Source: Erigeron canadensis (Eukaryota; Streptophyta; Magnoliopsida; Asterales; Asteraceae). Taken from it: a DNA stretch of 64,000 nt. Shown one piece after another: positions 20,021 to 31,497 of the stretch; position 1 is the stretch's first letter, and the number at the start of each line of letters is the position of its first letter. The position numbers and the translations under genes were made by a program. The notes under the pieces are model-generated. The model worked only from the letters and a program-made list of their open reading frames with translations, was not told where the DNA came from and made no database searches. Location: the NCBI RefSeq assembly GCF_010389155.1, contig NC_057764.1, forward strand, positions 12,400,001-12,464,000, read 5' to 3'.

Positions 20021-20605
20021 ATGGCTCCTAAACTATCTCCTAAAAATCTTCTAGCTGCAAACTATAATCCTGCCGATAATGTCAAGAAGGCATCTCATAT
20101 ATCTCTTTCTGCTGATGCCATCCGCATAAACATGAATAACTGGATGGCAAAACTCTCAACAAATCACACTGCAACTTCAATCATTGGAAGGTTGAACACC
20201 TTCTTCTTAAGTAGTCCACTCTATGGTGCGCTAACCCTAAATCCGGGCAAAATGTATCATGAATATCTTTGTGAATTCTGGTATACTGCTGTGTATGTGG
20301 AAATTGATGAATCCATCCACTACACCTTAAAACAAGGCACCAAACACTTCACCATTAGTGTTAATTCCCTCAGAGATGCCCTGAGGATGAATTATTTCGA
20401 TGAGAATGAAATGCCCAATGAGATTCCATCTAGAATCAATACCAGGGAGGTGTGCAGGTTGATGGGGCACACAGAAATAGTGGATGAGAATGGTAAGCTG
20501 CTCAGGAAGGGCACTGTATATATGAGCAGGCTGACAGACTCATGGAGGTATTTCTTCACTCATCTTGTTGAGTGTTTGGGTGGCAGTTCTGGAGGTTTGG
20601 ATTAG
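20021..20605 (+). CDS. C3 extra ORF, N-terminal domain (194 aa, ends at shared TAG)
   Basis: The ATG follows the TATA and CT-rich leader, and the protein aligns end to end with the C1 domain at 1792-2364. Visible: basic MAPKLSPK start, SIIGRLNTFF, LNPGK, EYLCEFWYTA, LRDALRMNY, SWRYFFTHLVE and the terminal GGSSGGLD. No signal peptide, membrane segment or catalytic motif is obvious. After the TAG (20603-20605) the same frame stays open for another 179 codons. The function is unknown; it sits in the env-like position after pol. Confidence 0.65.
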   Translation: MAPKLSPKNLLAANYNPADNVKKASHISLSADAIRINMNNWMAKLSTNHTATSIIGRLNTFFLSSPLYGALTLNPGKMYHEYLCEFWYTAVYVEIDESIHYTLKQGTKHFTISVNSLRDALRMNYFDENEMPNEIPSRINTREVCRLMGHTEIVDENGKLLRKGTVYMSRLTDSWRYFFTHLVECLGGSSGGLD

Positions 20606-21142
20606 ATTAACCAGACACAGCTCCAGATTGCTTACTGCCTATGGAATGGGTACAGGGTGGACTTTGCCCAGATCTTCTTTAGTGATCTGGTGGACAGATT
20701 GAGGGTCAAGAGCAGGAAGGCCTTCATTCCTTACATTCGATTTCTGTCCATCATATTCAAAAGGGCCTTAAAGAATGAGTACAATGTAAATACAACTAAT
20801 TTTTCAATGTATGAATATCTGAGGGACCTCAACCAGTTGACCTCATCTCCTGCTGAGGTCGACATTACATCGGTGATGCTCTATCAATTTAGAATTCAAG
20901 AAGATGCAATTGCATCATCACCTGATGACGAGGTTGTTGGTGAGCCTCATAACGATGAGGAAATTGTTAATGATGTTACTGTTGAAAGGGTGCAACCCAT
21001 TTCCCAGATCACCCCAGATCTTCAGCAGCCTCGTGTGAATATTGTTGAAATTCCACCTAACCCCACCAGGCTACGGAATAGAACTCGTCGTCTTAGGAGA
21101 GACGGAGTTCTGGTATCAACCCTTCCAGAATCTACTCATTAA
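20606..21142 (+). pseudogene. C3 extra ORF, second part in frame after the TAG
   Basis: In frame with 20021-20605. It begins INQTQLQIAYCLWNGYRV, then FAQIFFSDLVDRL, a basic KSRKAF block and FLSIIFKRALKNEYNV, which align with C1 near 1740-1600. A Glu/Asp/Pro-rich tail and an Arg-rich patch (RLRNRTRRLRRDG) follow. It ends at TAA. The continuity across the TAG and the match to C1 show that it is the same protein. Confidence 0.65.
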
Positions 21143-21773
21143 GATTCTGGATAAATGGGTCAGGAAACTGCCCCAGTAACCACTTTCCAGTACAAGTAGA
21201 AGGAAGTGGTGAAGAAGAAAGAGGATCTGGATCACCTCTTGTCATTCCAGTGGCAACCGCTGAAAGTGTAGACATCATGGCTGCTGATGGGTCCCTAACT
21301 GTTGAAGAGGTTGAGGGGAACAAGTTAGGCAGGTTGAAGGAGAGAATCTGGAGCAGGTGGCTCAGATTGATTTAAATGTTGGGGTGGAGAATGTACAAGT
21401 AGAGGACCAGGCAGGTGGAACCGGCCCAGATTGGGATATGGTTGACTCTCCACTGTCTGAAGATAATGATTTTGATGTAAATATGAGTTTTCTGGGAGAA
21501 GAAGAAATTGATCGCACCATCCACTCTGTCTCCCAGTCAATTCTATCTGATATGCCTCCTCCACCCCCATAAAATACACCAACAACCCTTCCAGAACAAA
21601 CAACAACAACTCTTGAATCACCTTCGGCACCAGAAATTCAACATTCTGAACCATTGGCAGTCACCCAACCAACTGAAAATATCACAAGGGTGTTGCCAGT
21701 ATCATCAATCACCAGAATCACCAATCCAGTCAACATCTTTCCACTAAAGAACATTGTCACTGAAGTCGAATAA
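21143..21773 (+). pseudogene. C3 extra ORF, decayed C-terminal acidic region
   Basis: Three pieces in changing frames: about 21163-21330 (Gly/Glu/Ser-rich), 21357-21572 (VENVQVEDQAGG..., ending PPPPP then TAA) and, in frame after that TAA, a Thr/Pro/Glu-rich stretch to TAA at 21771-21773. The composition matches the acidic linker of C1. It is shorter than the C1 protein, and no coiled coil remains. Confidence 0.45.
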
Positions 21774-21854
21774 TGAAGTCTGAAGAAAGAAGTCTGACAA
21801 ATAGCGGAGCTCACTGGAAGACTTACAAGATCTATAGACTGGAGTCCTTGTCAG

Positions 21855-22566
21855 TGTTCTAGACCTTATAAGTCTGAACACTGATTACGAGGAATTGACT
21901 TTATGCCTTTACATGTCTTTAACCGGACAATTCATTTGTCTTTTGTTAAAAGCCTTACATGCATGTAAAGGTGGTTGGTTAATTAGAAGACAAGTCACTA
22001 TCATGTGACTTTATTCTTGTACTTTAATCAATGCTTTTAAGGAATTAAAGTAATTTCCTTAAATGCATGTAACCATATTTGTACGGCAAAAAGAATATTA
22101 TATTTATTCTTTTTGCCTATATATACCAAGTCACTTCCTCGTCCAAATTATACTTTTGCAATTTGGTGCCTTTGCTCAAATACTCTCGATCTAAATAGTC
22201 ATACTTCACAACTTTAAGTATTTCGATCAAAGAGTTTATTTAGCAAAGATTAGATCACTTGTAATTCATAGGTTGTTTAGATACTTACTTTGTAATATCT
22301 TGTTCTGCAACAACCTTGTATTTTATTTAACATCAATAAATAAAATACACTTGAAAATTACATTGTGTCTCACCAGTTACCTATTTGCTTATCTTTATAT
22401 TGCTTAAGTACGTATTACGTTATATATATATATTCTTGCATTTATATTTATCGTAATACTAGTCCAATCTAGTGCTTACTTGACGTTTAATACTAGTCCT
22501 ATCTAATGATTATTTGACTTGTTATTCTACACTTGTGGGTTAAACCATCGAGTGAGGGACTTTACA
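21855..22566 (+). repeat. C3 3' LTR (about 712 bp; 5' boundary uncertain)
   Basis: The 3' end GGGACTTTACA at 22566 matches the C1 LTR end. The block CAACAACCTTGTATTTTATTT followed by AATAAATAAAATACAC (22306-22350) is shared with C1. A TATA-like CCTATATATACC lies at about 22118. The 5' end is placed at TGTTCTAGACC by analogy with the C1 start, but no clear polypurine tract precedes it. Confidence 0.6.
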
Positions 22567-23226
22567 GTATTTAAAGTATAATGCGTGGAACGCCATAAAG
22601 ATGAACACCGTCAGAACTACATCTCATAGATAACGTCAATACCTTCACTTTATCGTGTGGGTTAGATCGCCTTCCTTTACTTTACTTTCTACTTCACATC
22701 ACCTTCAATGATGCTAGTGAATAGCTCTTCTTGAACGATAAAGTATAGTCTTGTGCTTCATTCTCCTTGTTCGAATATCTTCCTTGTTGCGATTACCCCC
22801 TTAACATTTTTCTCCTAGAAAATGTAAGGGATTTAACGCTTTTCGTATCACCTCGCTTTCTCCTCAAGTTCATTAGACATCTTCTTAACTAGGTTCCTTG
22901 GATCACCTTGCTTTCTTACATTCTTAGGCAATCCTCAATCCACCAAATCTTCTTATCATTCCTGACGACCTTCAGTTCGCCAGATTCCCTAATCCTACTT
23001 GTATCTACTTTTGTCCTCTAGAGTAGTCCCAAATCACTTTTCATTTATCTTCAAATTGCGGGGGGGCACAAAATTCTTATACTACTTCTTATCCTCCTTA
23101 ATTTTGCATCTTCGCTCCAACGGTAACTTTGGAATTTCTTTTAATTTCTGTCGAAGCTCCATTTTACATGTTTAAAAGGTCCTTTAATTCCCTTCATCAC
23201 TTTGAGGCCTCGGTTCGATTTCCTCT
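22567..23226. other. Non-coding remainder of G1
   Basis: Pyrimidine-rich on the plus strand, with no reading frame or motif I can support. Confidence 0.4.
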
Positions 23227-24133
23227 ACACTCGCTCACATGTCGACCATACCTAATACATCGCTTGCATTGGGTATACTAGCCGATAGTATCTTCTATAC
23301 TATACTTCTTCAACTCACTAGTTTTCTGAACTACCTTGCATCGAGTGGGTCCTTCTTTTATCATCGTTGCGAGTGTGTGGTGTTAGTTATTTGGTCTCGC
23401 CACTTTCAGGTGTTGCGTCGAATCATCTGTGGATTAAGGGAATTGTAAATCTTTGGAAAAGAAGAAGAACCATGCTTTCATCGTGTTTGGTCCTCAAGAT
23501 TGTCAAAATTACTTGGCTAGCTCCAATGTGGAAGTAGGGAGTAAGAGTTCTTAGCGAGAATAAGATGACTACTCAAGTTAATATTCTTAGGTGAGTTAAA
23601 CGGATTACTTTAACGCCGCTTGTGAAAATTTGCTTCCTTGTACTTTGATTGACACACACCATATCTTCCGCGACCTACGTTATGTACGTGACCCAATAGC
23701 ATCTTCTATGCTATATGGTTATCCCAAGTATTTCTCTTATGGACAAATGATATCTCAATGTCTTTCGCACCTCTTGATGTCGCAGCGAGAGTAGGGTATC
23801 ACTTACTCGATTTCGCTATTTTTGAGTGTTGGGTAAGTGAGTTGTATGTTGTTAGGTTACCAACTTTTGAAGAGAAGCGGTGGTGATCATTACTTTGAAT
23901 CATTAAGAATATCAAAGATATAGAATTTGGTTTCAAATGAATGAAGTAGGAAATATAAACAAAAGATTCATTAAGGTTCGAATCAGACTCCTTGCGTGAG
24001 TTAAAGAAATCACTTCTATGTGTTCCGTTGCCCATTGGACTCCAACTTTCAATGACGTCAATATAGGCCGCACCGACTTAAATAATATAGATAGATGTTC
24101 GCGTATACGTGTTAGAACAGAAATATCGCACAA
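23227..24133 (-). pseudogene. gag: G1 gag relic with decayed zinc knuckle
   Basis: On the minus strand at 23268-23227 one frame reads CKRCIRYGRHVSEC: the spacing of Cys-x2-Cys-x4-His-x4-Cys with the His replaced by Arg (His is the next residue). No long frame survives; only short open stretches of about 65-80 codons occur upstream (24133-23799). The region also contains a 411-bp-spaced pair of palindromes. I infer a gypsy Gag remnant from the knuckle and its position after PBS and leader. Confidence 0.4.
23286..23713. repeat. Pair of co-varying palindromes 411 bp apart in G1
   Basis: TAGTATCTTCTATACTA (23286-23302) and TAGCATCTTCTATGCTA (23697-23713). The one arm change (T to C) is matched by A to G in the other arm. 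Sequence after each copy is loosely similar, suggesting an old duplication of about 410 bp. Confidence 0.5.
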
Positions 24134-24825
24134 AATTTCGAGGCTTCATTCCTCATGGTTTGTCGTCTAGATAGTATGGGTACGTGTTCGACTAGTGACA
24201 TTGTATCGTCATAAGGCCTTAGTGCCGCTGACCATTTGTAAGTCTCCAGCTTAGTTTGGCATTTCCATATGTTTTGTGCCATCTCAAATCGAATATAAAG
24301 GTTGTGCGTAGTTTCTAAGAGGATAGAGTTGCCTCATATATTGGGACTATAATTCTTAAGATATATCATCCAACGTTTGTGGAAAGATGTTCCACCAATG
24401 ATATCGCATTGTCCTATGTCCATAATGAAAGGTGGTGCCATAAGAAATAGGATGTGGGATAGCTTTCAAAAGAGCGCGAGTGAACGAATATCGAAGGGTA
24501 CTTAATGACAACTTTCATACTTGAAAAATTTTTAGTTTATAATGAATTTCCTAAGGGCAATCACTAGTTCACAAGCGGTCGAATCTCAACATACGATATC
24601 TATCTTCATAGTAAGGACTAACCATATTATCATCATATCAAGCAATTACTAGTTCTCAATAGTCACATCTTAGAGCATCATAACTATCTCATAATTAGGC
24701 ACAAATATATAGTCATTACATCATCTACGCACTAATCCTTATATAGCTCAACCTTAGGGTGCAATAAGTATCTCAATAGTAAGGCATGACTACATAATCA
24801 TCGCAATATTCACACGTTAATTTCA

Positions 24826-24920
24826 AATACCTCAAACTTAGAGAGTAAGGGCTCTTATATCCATGTTTCAAATAGTCCAAACTTAGAGAGTAAAAGCTCT
24901 TATATTCATATCGGCTATAG
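24826..24920. repeat. About 50-bp tandem duplication
   Basis: Two units share TCAAA(T)A(C/G)T(C)CAAACTTAGAGAGTAA and (G/A)GCTCTTATAT(C/T)CAT. Confidence 0.6.
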
Positions 24921-25119
24921 AATTTCATATTACTCGTCATACCTATATCCCCTTTCGGTTCATTTTTAAATAATCAGTCTCATCACCCAATAACTTAAAC
25001 ACGTCATATTCGAAAATAATTTCATGCTTCATAGTAATCACATTATTTTATAGTGCATATGCTACTTAAAGTTCGACATCATAATTCATAAATCTTTTAC
25101 GCATACATTTCTCACAAAA

Positions 25120-25220
25120 TTTTCACATTGCACCTTTAAACTTTCACATTGACAATACAAGCTTTCACATTGCACATCACAACTTTCACATTGTACCTTA
25201 TAACTTTCATATTGCAATCA
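25120..25220. repeat. Short tandem repeat CTTTCACATTG
   Basis: Four to five degenerate copies of (C)TTTCACATTGCA at about 22-25-bp spacing. Confidence 0.6.
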
Positions 25221-25680
25221 AATCAATCATGCCCAAGTTTGCATGTTATAGCATAGAGTAGCATGTATCAACAAATATATATTTCAATCTTAGATTTGTT
25301 TCACTTCTAATGTGCAAGAAGGGGAATCCTACCAAGCTAGCATAATCCTCAACTAAAGCAAGTCTTGAATCCTTATATGTGCTTAGGTGAATGTCTAAAT
25401 GCAACACGTATGCTCATAAAAACGGATTTAATAAAGATCTCTCTATTTTTTTTTTTTTGAAAAGGAATCCTTTTGAAAAAGTCCAAGTGGTCGTTTGAGT
25501 TTTACATGGTTCTCTCATAATTAAACATAGATTCATGACTCTATGTTTAATTAGGGTCCTACCATGTAAAGCTCAAACTAATCCACTTAACCTCATGCTC
25601 GACTTGACTATAAAAATCGTTTTGAAAAGTGGCTATAGTTTTGAAATTCCCGTAGGAATTCCAATGTTCTCTATAACCTT

Positions 25681-25694
25681 GGCTCTTGATACCA
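25681..25694 (-). other. G1 primer binding site
   Basis: The minus strand reads TGGTATCAAGAGCC, an initiator tRNA-Met type PBS with one extra A, five bases inside the LTR end. Confidence 0.75.
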
Positions 25695-26043
25695 TTTTCT
25701 GTAACACCCCAACTAAGGGGGAACGATGAGATGTACAGAAAGTCGAGTATTCAAAACAAAGGATTATAAATAACATTCACCATAGTTTTATTTGATAAAA
25801 GAAATTACAAATGTACAAGCATGTGAACCAATTTCCAAGTACAAATGCGTCCACCGTACTTGAACATTAAGTTCACAAAACAAATAACAAGCACATGAAG
25901 TAGTATACTACAATGATCAAGGCGGATTCCATTGCCCATCACAAGGTTTGATCTCTGACTCCAAAGTGCTATGCAAATAATCATTAAGCATATTAATCCT
26001 CAAAGCTTAAGCTTATTTCCTGAAAAGCATGAAGAAAAAGTGT

Positions 26044-26063
26044 CAACTACGAAAACGTAGTTG
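26044..26063 (-). other. Hairpin 344 nt from the G1 LTR 3' end
   Basis: Plus strand CAACTACGAAAACGTAGTTG: 8-bp arms, 4-base loop. On the minus strand it is followed by a T-rich tract and TTTTCAGG. Equivalents: 48016-48035, 35743-35755, 63286-63298. Confidence 0.7.
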
Positions 26064-26998
26064 GTTAGTGCATAGGTTTTTAAGTAAATCTCGATGCCTA
26101 ACCATTTTCAACACTTAGAAAACATGTTATTAGATATTAACATACCCAAAACATATGTCCGGCAGAATTCTCATCTCCAAATATCAAGTTTTCTAAATAC
26201 CATAATGTCATTTCAAGACTTGGAAAAATCCATGGTAACTTACAAAGTTTTCATTTGTCAAATCATCACGAGAGAAAAAGTATATATATCGATTAATCAT
26301 ATATCATACCAAAATCATTTGGTTATCAATATTACAATATCACCAATTTCAACAACTTTCAAAATTCCATATAGGGTCCAATACCCAAACCGTATGTTCA
26401 AAACATAATATTCATCCATGAATAACATAAATTACATTGAACATACAACATATATTTCTTATCATAAACATCCTTTCAAAATATCATTTCATAAAAGAAA
26501 ACAATTTTATTTATCATGTTTTTCACCCCGAAAGTAAAACATATAAAAGAGTTTGAAAGGGGGCTATGACTCACCTTGATATGCCGCATATTATATTCAC
26601 TTATCCAAAATGGGTACTTCCCATCAATCCCTCCATTATACATCCCTCACGTTTCTCAATCACATTTCAAAGCCAAGACTATCCCTACGATAGGACTAAT
26701 GCACGTAAGTTTCTATCTTAAGCCATCACTTATAAATGTCACTTTCATTATGTTGCTATCAATTGTGGGATCCAAGTATATTGCTATCATTCGCATCGCT
26801 TCAGTTGTAGAGATTGATGGTGAAAAAGGTTACTTTAATTACATGTGTAGTTATAAGTTGTTAGATTTTCGGTAACTTGGCTTCATTTGTGGTTTTACTT
26901 GGCATCTTAGGTTATCATATAGAAATGCCATATTAAGTTATGTTATCCTTATTCATTATTTGTTGTGTAACCGATTTTAGCGCGAATTAGCATTTGTG

Positions 26999-27270
26999 AT
27001 ATCAATATATAGCTTGGTTAACATAATTACTTATGCCTATCTCACTTAATTATCTTTTTTTTTATTTTGATTACTTATCTCATGAAATTCGTTATGGTTA
27101 ACATAAATCAGTAGGCCATTATACAAATATATACAAATGGTTCTATGAGTTATATTGGTTATTGGACTTCATGAAATTCGTTATGGTTAACATCAATATA
27201 TAGCTTGGTTATGTGCTTAATTATCTTATTTTGATATCAATATATAGCTTGGTTAACATAATTACTTAGC
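26999..27270 (-). repeat. Internal duplication in the G1 LTR
   Basis: ATATCAATATATAGCTTGGT begins both 26999 and about 27232, and CATGAAATTCGTTATGGTTA occurs near 27077 and 27168; G4 has single copies. The result is interleaved duplication. Confidence 0.6.
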
Positions 27271-28813
27271 CCATTATACAAATGGATAGTTTCCTTTCAA
27301 ATTTACTTTTTTTAATTCAGATTTTTTTGAAATGTTCGCTACTATTTTGGGGTCAAGCCGAATTATTTGGACCTTCATGATTTTTACACAGTGACGTATA
27401 TGTATCTAGTATTTTTTTGATTTTTTTCTGAATTTTTAGATGATGTTTGGTGTCCTTAAAAATTATCCAAACACAAACTGTCTCGAATGGGCACTGCTTG
27501 CGACATTATAAGTTTTATAAAAGTTCTTGATGTTCTGGTTATTAGAAAAATCCCATGATTTTCTTTTAAGTTCAGGTCACATTGAAATTACTTTCCACCA
27601 AGTATGACCTCCTGTATCTTTATGGATTAGGAGATAAAAATTGTTAAAGTTCATAAAATATTCAGACAAAATAACAGCTTTGACCAGTGTCAGTAGAAAA
27701 ATCATATCTTTCGTTTTGTTCAATATTTTTGAGTAATTCCAGTTGGTGGTTATTCTTAACTCGTTCCTCTACAACTTTTATTTTGAAAGTTTTGCTTAAA
27801 AATGCCCTCACATGCCCAGTTTACCCGTTCTAAGACAGAAAATGGTTTCTGTCAGATTTGTTCTTGGTCATATCAACCCACCAATGACCTTTCTTGCTTA
27901 ATTAACACTTTAATTTATCACTTACAAGATTATCACTCCCTTTTTTTTGTATTATTTTATCATCAAATTTACAGATTCTTATTATCACTTTCAAATCATC
28001 AATCATCATCCAAAGATCCATCTCAAATCCTAACTCAATATCAACATAACTAGTATAAATCTTAATATGCATGCATCCACCCCATCATTTTCAACACAAA
28101 TCTTTATAGATTTATCTTCTAACATTATAAAAGCTTTCTTTTTCTGAAAAATCTCATAAATCTATTCATCAAAACATACAAAAATATATCAATCTTTCAA
28201 AGGAGAAATCACTTTAAAAACTATTAATCTATAACAACACTTTTAGGTCTTAAACTTGTTGAATCCTTGAATCTTTCCTCTAGATCTTGACATGCAATGA
28301 CATGAAAGGAAAGATTCTATCAACATGCCCTCATTAAGTGTATTTTCAAGAAGAAAATCAAATAAAAGCATGGTTTTTGATAAAGATCTTTTAGTATATA
28401 CAAAAACAAGATAGATTAAATAAAGAGATAGAGGTTTATACCCTTGATGAACTTGGTTTTGATGAAGAAAAGGTGCAGATTTTCGTGGCTTTCTAGACTC
28501 CATATAACCCTTAATCCAAGCTTGGAATAACCCTTAAACCTTATTTGAATTCACCCTTTAATAATCTAGCATAAAACCCTTATTATTATAGTTGATAGGT
28601 TAAAGATTTAAACCTCCATTTTGGCTTGTATGTGGCCCGAAATAAGCAGCTATAGGAGCTGTTTTGACAGCCTTCTTGAGCTCTAATATCATCCATTTTA
28701 TGTGGGGTTGATTATGGTATAGATTTGTTACAACAATGAGTTGCAAAGATGATGTTTATTGATTGTTTTTGGGGTGTTCAAAGGCATTTTTCTGCCTTCT
28801 TTTTGCTGTCCAC

Positions 28814-28871
28814 GAGAAGAGAGAACAAGAGAGAGAGAGGGTGGAGGGTGTGTGTGAGAGAGAGAGAGAGA
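28814..28871. repeat. (GA)n/(GT)n microsatellite
   Basis: Runs of GAGAGA and GTGTGTGT within the G1 LTR. Confidence 0.85.
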
Positions 28872-29667
28872 AGTGTAAGAGGAAATATGTGTGTATGTGT
28901 TGTGTTTGAGAGAAATGAGAGTAAAAGAGTGAAGTGTGTGTGTGTCTAGCCGTTCAAAAGAAAGGGAGGGGGAGAAAGTGGTCTAGGTGTTTGCTCATTG
29001 GTTGACAAGAGTAGTAAAAGACTAACCATGGTTTGGTGGTGGTGCTTGGTGATGCACTTGGATGGATAGAAGGCTAGATGCATGCTCAAGCCATGTATAT
29101 ATATGTATTTATATATTTATGGGTGTGTATATATATATATGTAAGGCTAGAGTGTACACATGAGGGTAAGGTGTAAGAAGTGTAAGAAGTGTAAGAACTA
29201 GTTGCTTGCTTATTAGTTAGTTGATATGTATGCATGTGGTGTGTTTTATATATTTAATTTTTTTATGAACTCATTTATATAACCATGCATATATATATGT
29301 CTTTTATTAAGATTTGTTGTATTATATGTGTACATAATTACATATGTCATATTATTATAAACTTCAAATGCTTATTATTATTATTTGGGTTGTTGGATTA
29401 ATTGGGATACTTGAATTCTTGCTTGGTAGATAGTGTACGCATTAATTCAAGATTATCGTTTCTTTGAGATTGGCTTTGATTATTCAATTAGAGTTTATAA
29501 GGCATTTCTAAGATGACTAGCTATTTTTAAGCATTCCATTGAACTAGAAGGCAATTATCATTGTGCCTTAAATGTCTAAAAGATCAATTCCCTTAATAAA
29601 CCTCTAGGGATAGATACCTAGATAAATCTAAGTAAATTGTCCTAGTTGGAAATTGAGGGTTGTTACA

Positions 29668-30327
29668 CTGGATTTTTTTTAGAGTTCTTTCCCGGAGGCT
29701 GATAACAAGGTTCCATGGCACGGACTTCACTAATAGCAATAGCTCTGTCATAGTCACCATAAAAAATAGCTTGAACTGAACTTGTACATTAACACATTTT
29801 GCAGCCCTTTTAGAACCAGTACACCATGAATCAGTTATGTGTTTGATTTTAAAAAACTTTTCTTCTGAAGTTTTAGCTTCTTTGATCAAAATAGAGTTTA
29901 ATTGTTTTTGAGCTTTTACTTCAGACTCCAACTTTTCAATGGTGAACATCTTTGAGCTTACTTCTTGTTTCAGAGTTGAAATTTCCTTTTTAAGTTCTTT
30001 ATTATAATGTTTTTGCAAGAGAACCTCATCACCAAGTCTATTTAATCTTGACAGTTTTTCATTGTCACACAAATTGGAAAAAATAGTTAATTCAGGTGGA
30101 GCAGTCTGACTGGTGGATGCTTTGTGAGCTGACTCAGATTGCTCTTGTATTCTGACAAGCTCTTCAACAAACTTTTGAGAAGCTTCTTTGGCCATGAAGC
30201 ACTTGGCATCTTTGTACTTCTCATCATCTTCAGATGTGGCACTCTCAGCCCAATTTTTGGCAATCAGACTCTTCTCATCTTTCTCAATCTTCTTACTCAG
30301 CTCAGCCACTTGTGCTTTCAAAGCTTT
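29668..30327 (-). pseudogene. gag: C4 gag coiled-coil region, 3'-truncated
   Basis: In frame with the zinc-knuckle ORF after the TAA at 30330-30328. It begins KALKAQVAELSKKIEKDEKS, then an acidic TSEDDEKYKDAKCFMAKEAS (compare the C1 and C2 blocks), a long coiled coil to about residue 155 and ITDSWCTGSK. Beyond about 29800 the frame appears shifted and the similarity ends. The element stops at the G1 boundary. Confidence 0.6.
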
Positions 30328-31431
30328 TTATTTGGTCTTGAGCTTTGAGTCTTTTTCACTTCTTCCACCTTTTGTTGACACAGCTTGAGAAGACTCTTTG
30401 GATCTGCAATCACCAGCCATATGTCTAGGCTTACCACACTTGTAGTAAGTGACTTTGGACATGTAAAATGACTTCTTTGTCTTATCAGCTTGTCCACTCT
30501 TTCCTTTTCCCTTGAACTTACCAAAAGATCTCTTTCTTGTCCTTTCAGCTAACATAGCCACTACATTGGCTATCTCTTCACCATCAGATTCATCACAATC
30601 AGACTCAGAACAAACAGAGTTAGTATTAGAAATCACAAGAACAGATTCATTAACACAGGGTATGATCTCATTAGATATTAAGCTAGGGTGTTCATTCATT
30701 ATTGCAACATGTGCAGTAGGAGGCTGACTATAAGAATCACCCATAGCAATCAATTTCTCAGCTTCTGAACACTCTTGGTTATGAAGTAAACCAAAGAGCC
30801 TAGGGAGATCAAGATCTTTATACACAGAACTTAGTTTCACAGAAGAGATATAATTATTCCATTTTGGTGGTAATGAATCAAGAAATTTGTTTATTAAAAC
30901 TTCATTTTTCTTAGTTATTCCAACAGCAACAAGATCATTAACCAAAGCATTAAAGCGGGTATGAGTATCAGTCAAGGATTCATTTCTCAAGGAGAAAAAT
31001 CTCTCATACCTCCTAGTAAGAGTAGTAATGGTAGATTCCATGGGGGTAGAGCAACCCTCAAACATGATAGTCAATGTACCCCACATTTTTTTAGCTGTTG
31101 AACACATTTTAATTGAATGGTAAATGTCTTTAGGCACAGCTTGGACAATGAAATTTCTAGCTTTCACATCCAAGTTGGCTAATCTCCTATCCTCATCCCC
31201 CCAATTTGCCTTATCCTTAACATTGGATTTAACTGTGGCAGGAATGGTTGGTTGACCTTCCTTTACCACAGCTTCAACCATCATAGTCTGTGTAGGAACA
31301 TAAGGACCATCCGCAAGGATGCCAGGCATATTGTTATCGATGGAATTCCCAGAAAAAAGACATGCGAACTTTCCACCCACTGAAATCATCTTTGTTAAAC
31401 ATGGGTGGTCGGGTAGAAGAACCATTATCAA
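30328..31431 (-). pseudogene. gag: C4 gag: capsid-like domain and zinc knuckle
   Basis: 367 codons. From about residue 33 it shows ADGPYVPTQTM, NWGDEDRRLANLDVKARNFI, AKKMWGTL, RRYERFFSLRNESLT and LPPKWNNYISSVKL, the copia Gag core. The knuckle YYKCGKPRHMAGDC (residues about 333-346) has Cys-Cys-His-Cys in place. The first 30 residues are out of frame: another frame near 31390-31345 reads MFNKDDFSGWKVRM, the expected N-terminal motif, so a frameshift lies near 31340. It ends at TAA (a Tyr-type codon changed). Confidence 0.8.
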
Positions 31432-31497
31432 GATAGGATGATATTATTGTTTACTATAAAGGAAAATAAACTAGGATCAAGTGAAGTTAATTCTCAA

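Larger units (their letters stand above)
16947..22566 (+). mobile_element. C3: Ty1/copia retrotransposon, relative of C1, 5'-truncated
   Basis: It starts abruptly in the integrase-RT linker at about 16947, then RT, RNase H, spacer, extra ORF and 3' LTR ending in GGGACTTTACA at 22566. Pol and extra-ORF sequences align with C1 over their whole length with many differences, so they are distinct copies or subfamilies. LTR, PBS, gag, protease and the integrase core on the 5' side are missing. Confidence 0.85.
24134..25680 (-). other. G1 leader between PBS and gag relic
   Basis: Non-coding and AT-rich. It contains two short tandem-repeat zones (24826-24920 and 25120-25220). Poly(T) at 25446-25459. 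No ORF of note. Confidence 0.5.
22567..29667 (-). mobile_element. G1: Ty3/gypsy-type element, 5' part only (LTR, PBS, decayed gag region)
   Basis: The minus strand reads a 3968-bp LTR (29667-25700), five bases, a PBS, a long leader and a decayed region with a zinc-knuckle trace near 23250, cut off at 22567 by the end of C3. Assignment to gypsy rests on LTR termini of the TGTAACA...TGTTACA type, the tRNA-Met PBS and the knuckle context. The related solo copy G4 is at 44090-48379. Confidence 0.65.
25700..29667 (-). repeat. G1 5' LTR (3968 bp)
   Basis: Minus-strand start TGTAACAACCCTC, end GGGGTGTTACA, then PBS. Collinear with G4 (opposite strand) apart from large indels: G4 has about 420 bp (47257-47680) that is missing here, and G1 has a duplicated block at 26999-27270. 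It contains the 26044-26063 hairpin and a GA/GT microsatellite at 28814-28871. No protein-coding gene is supported inside. Confidence 0.75.

Noticed and set aside
28243..28503. 86-codon ORF in the G1 LTR as a small gene
   Set aside because: The matching region of G4 (45039-45381) does not keep the frame.
25700..29667. G1/G4 as DNA transposons with TGTAACA terminal inverted repeats
   Set aside because: G1 is followed by a tRNA-Met PBS and G4 has a 5-bp duplication; both fit LTRs better.
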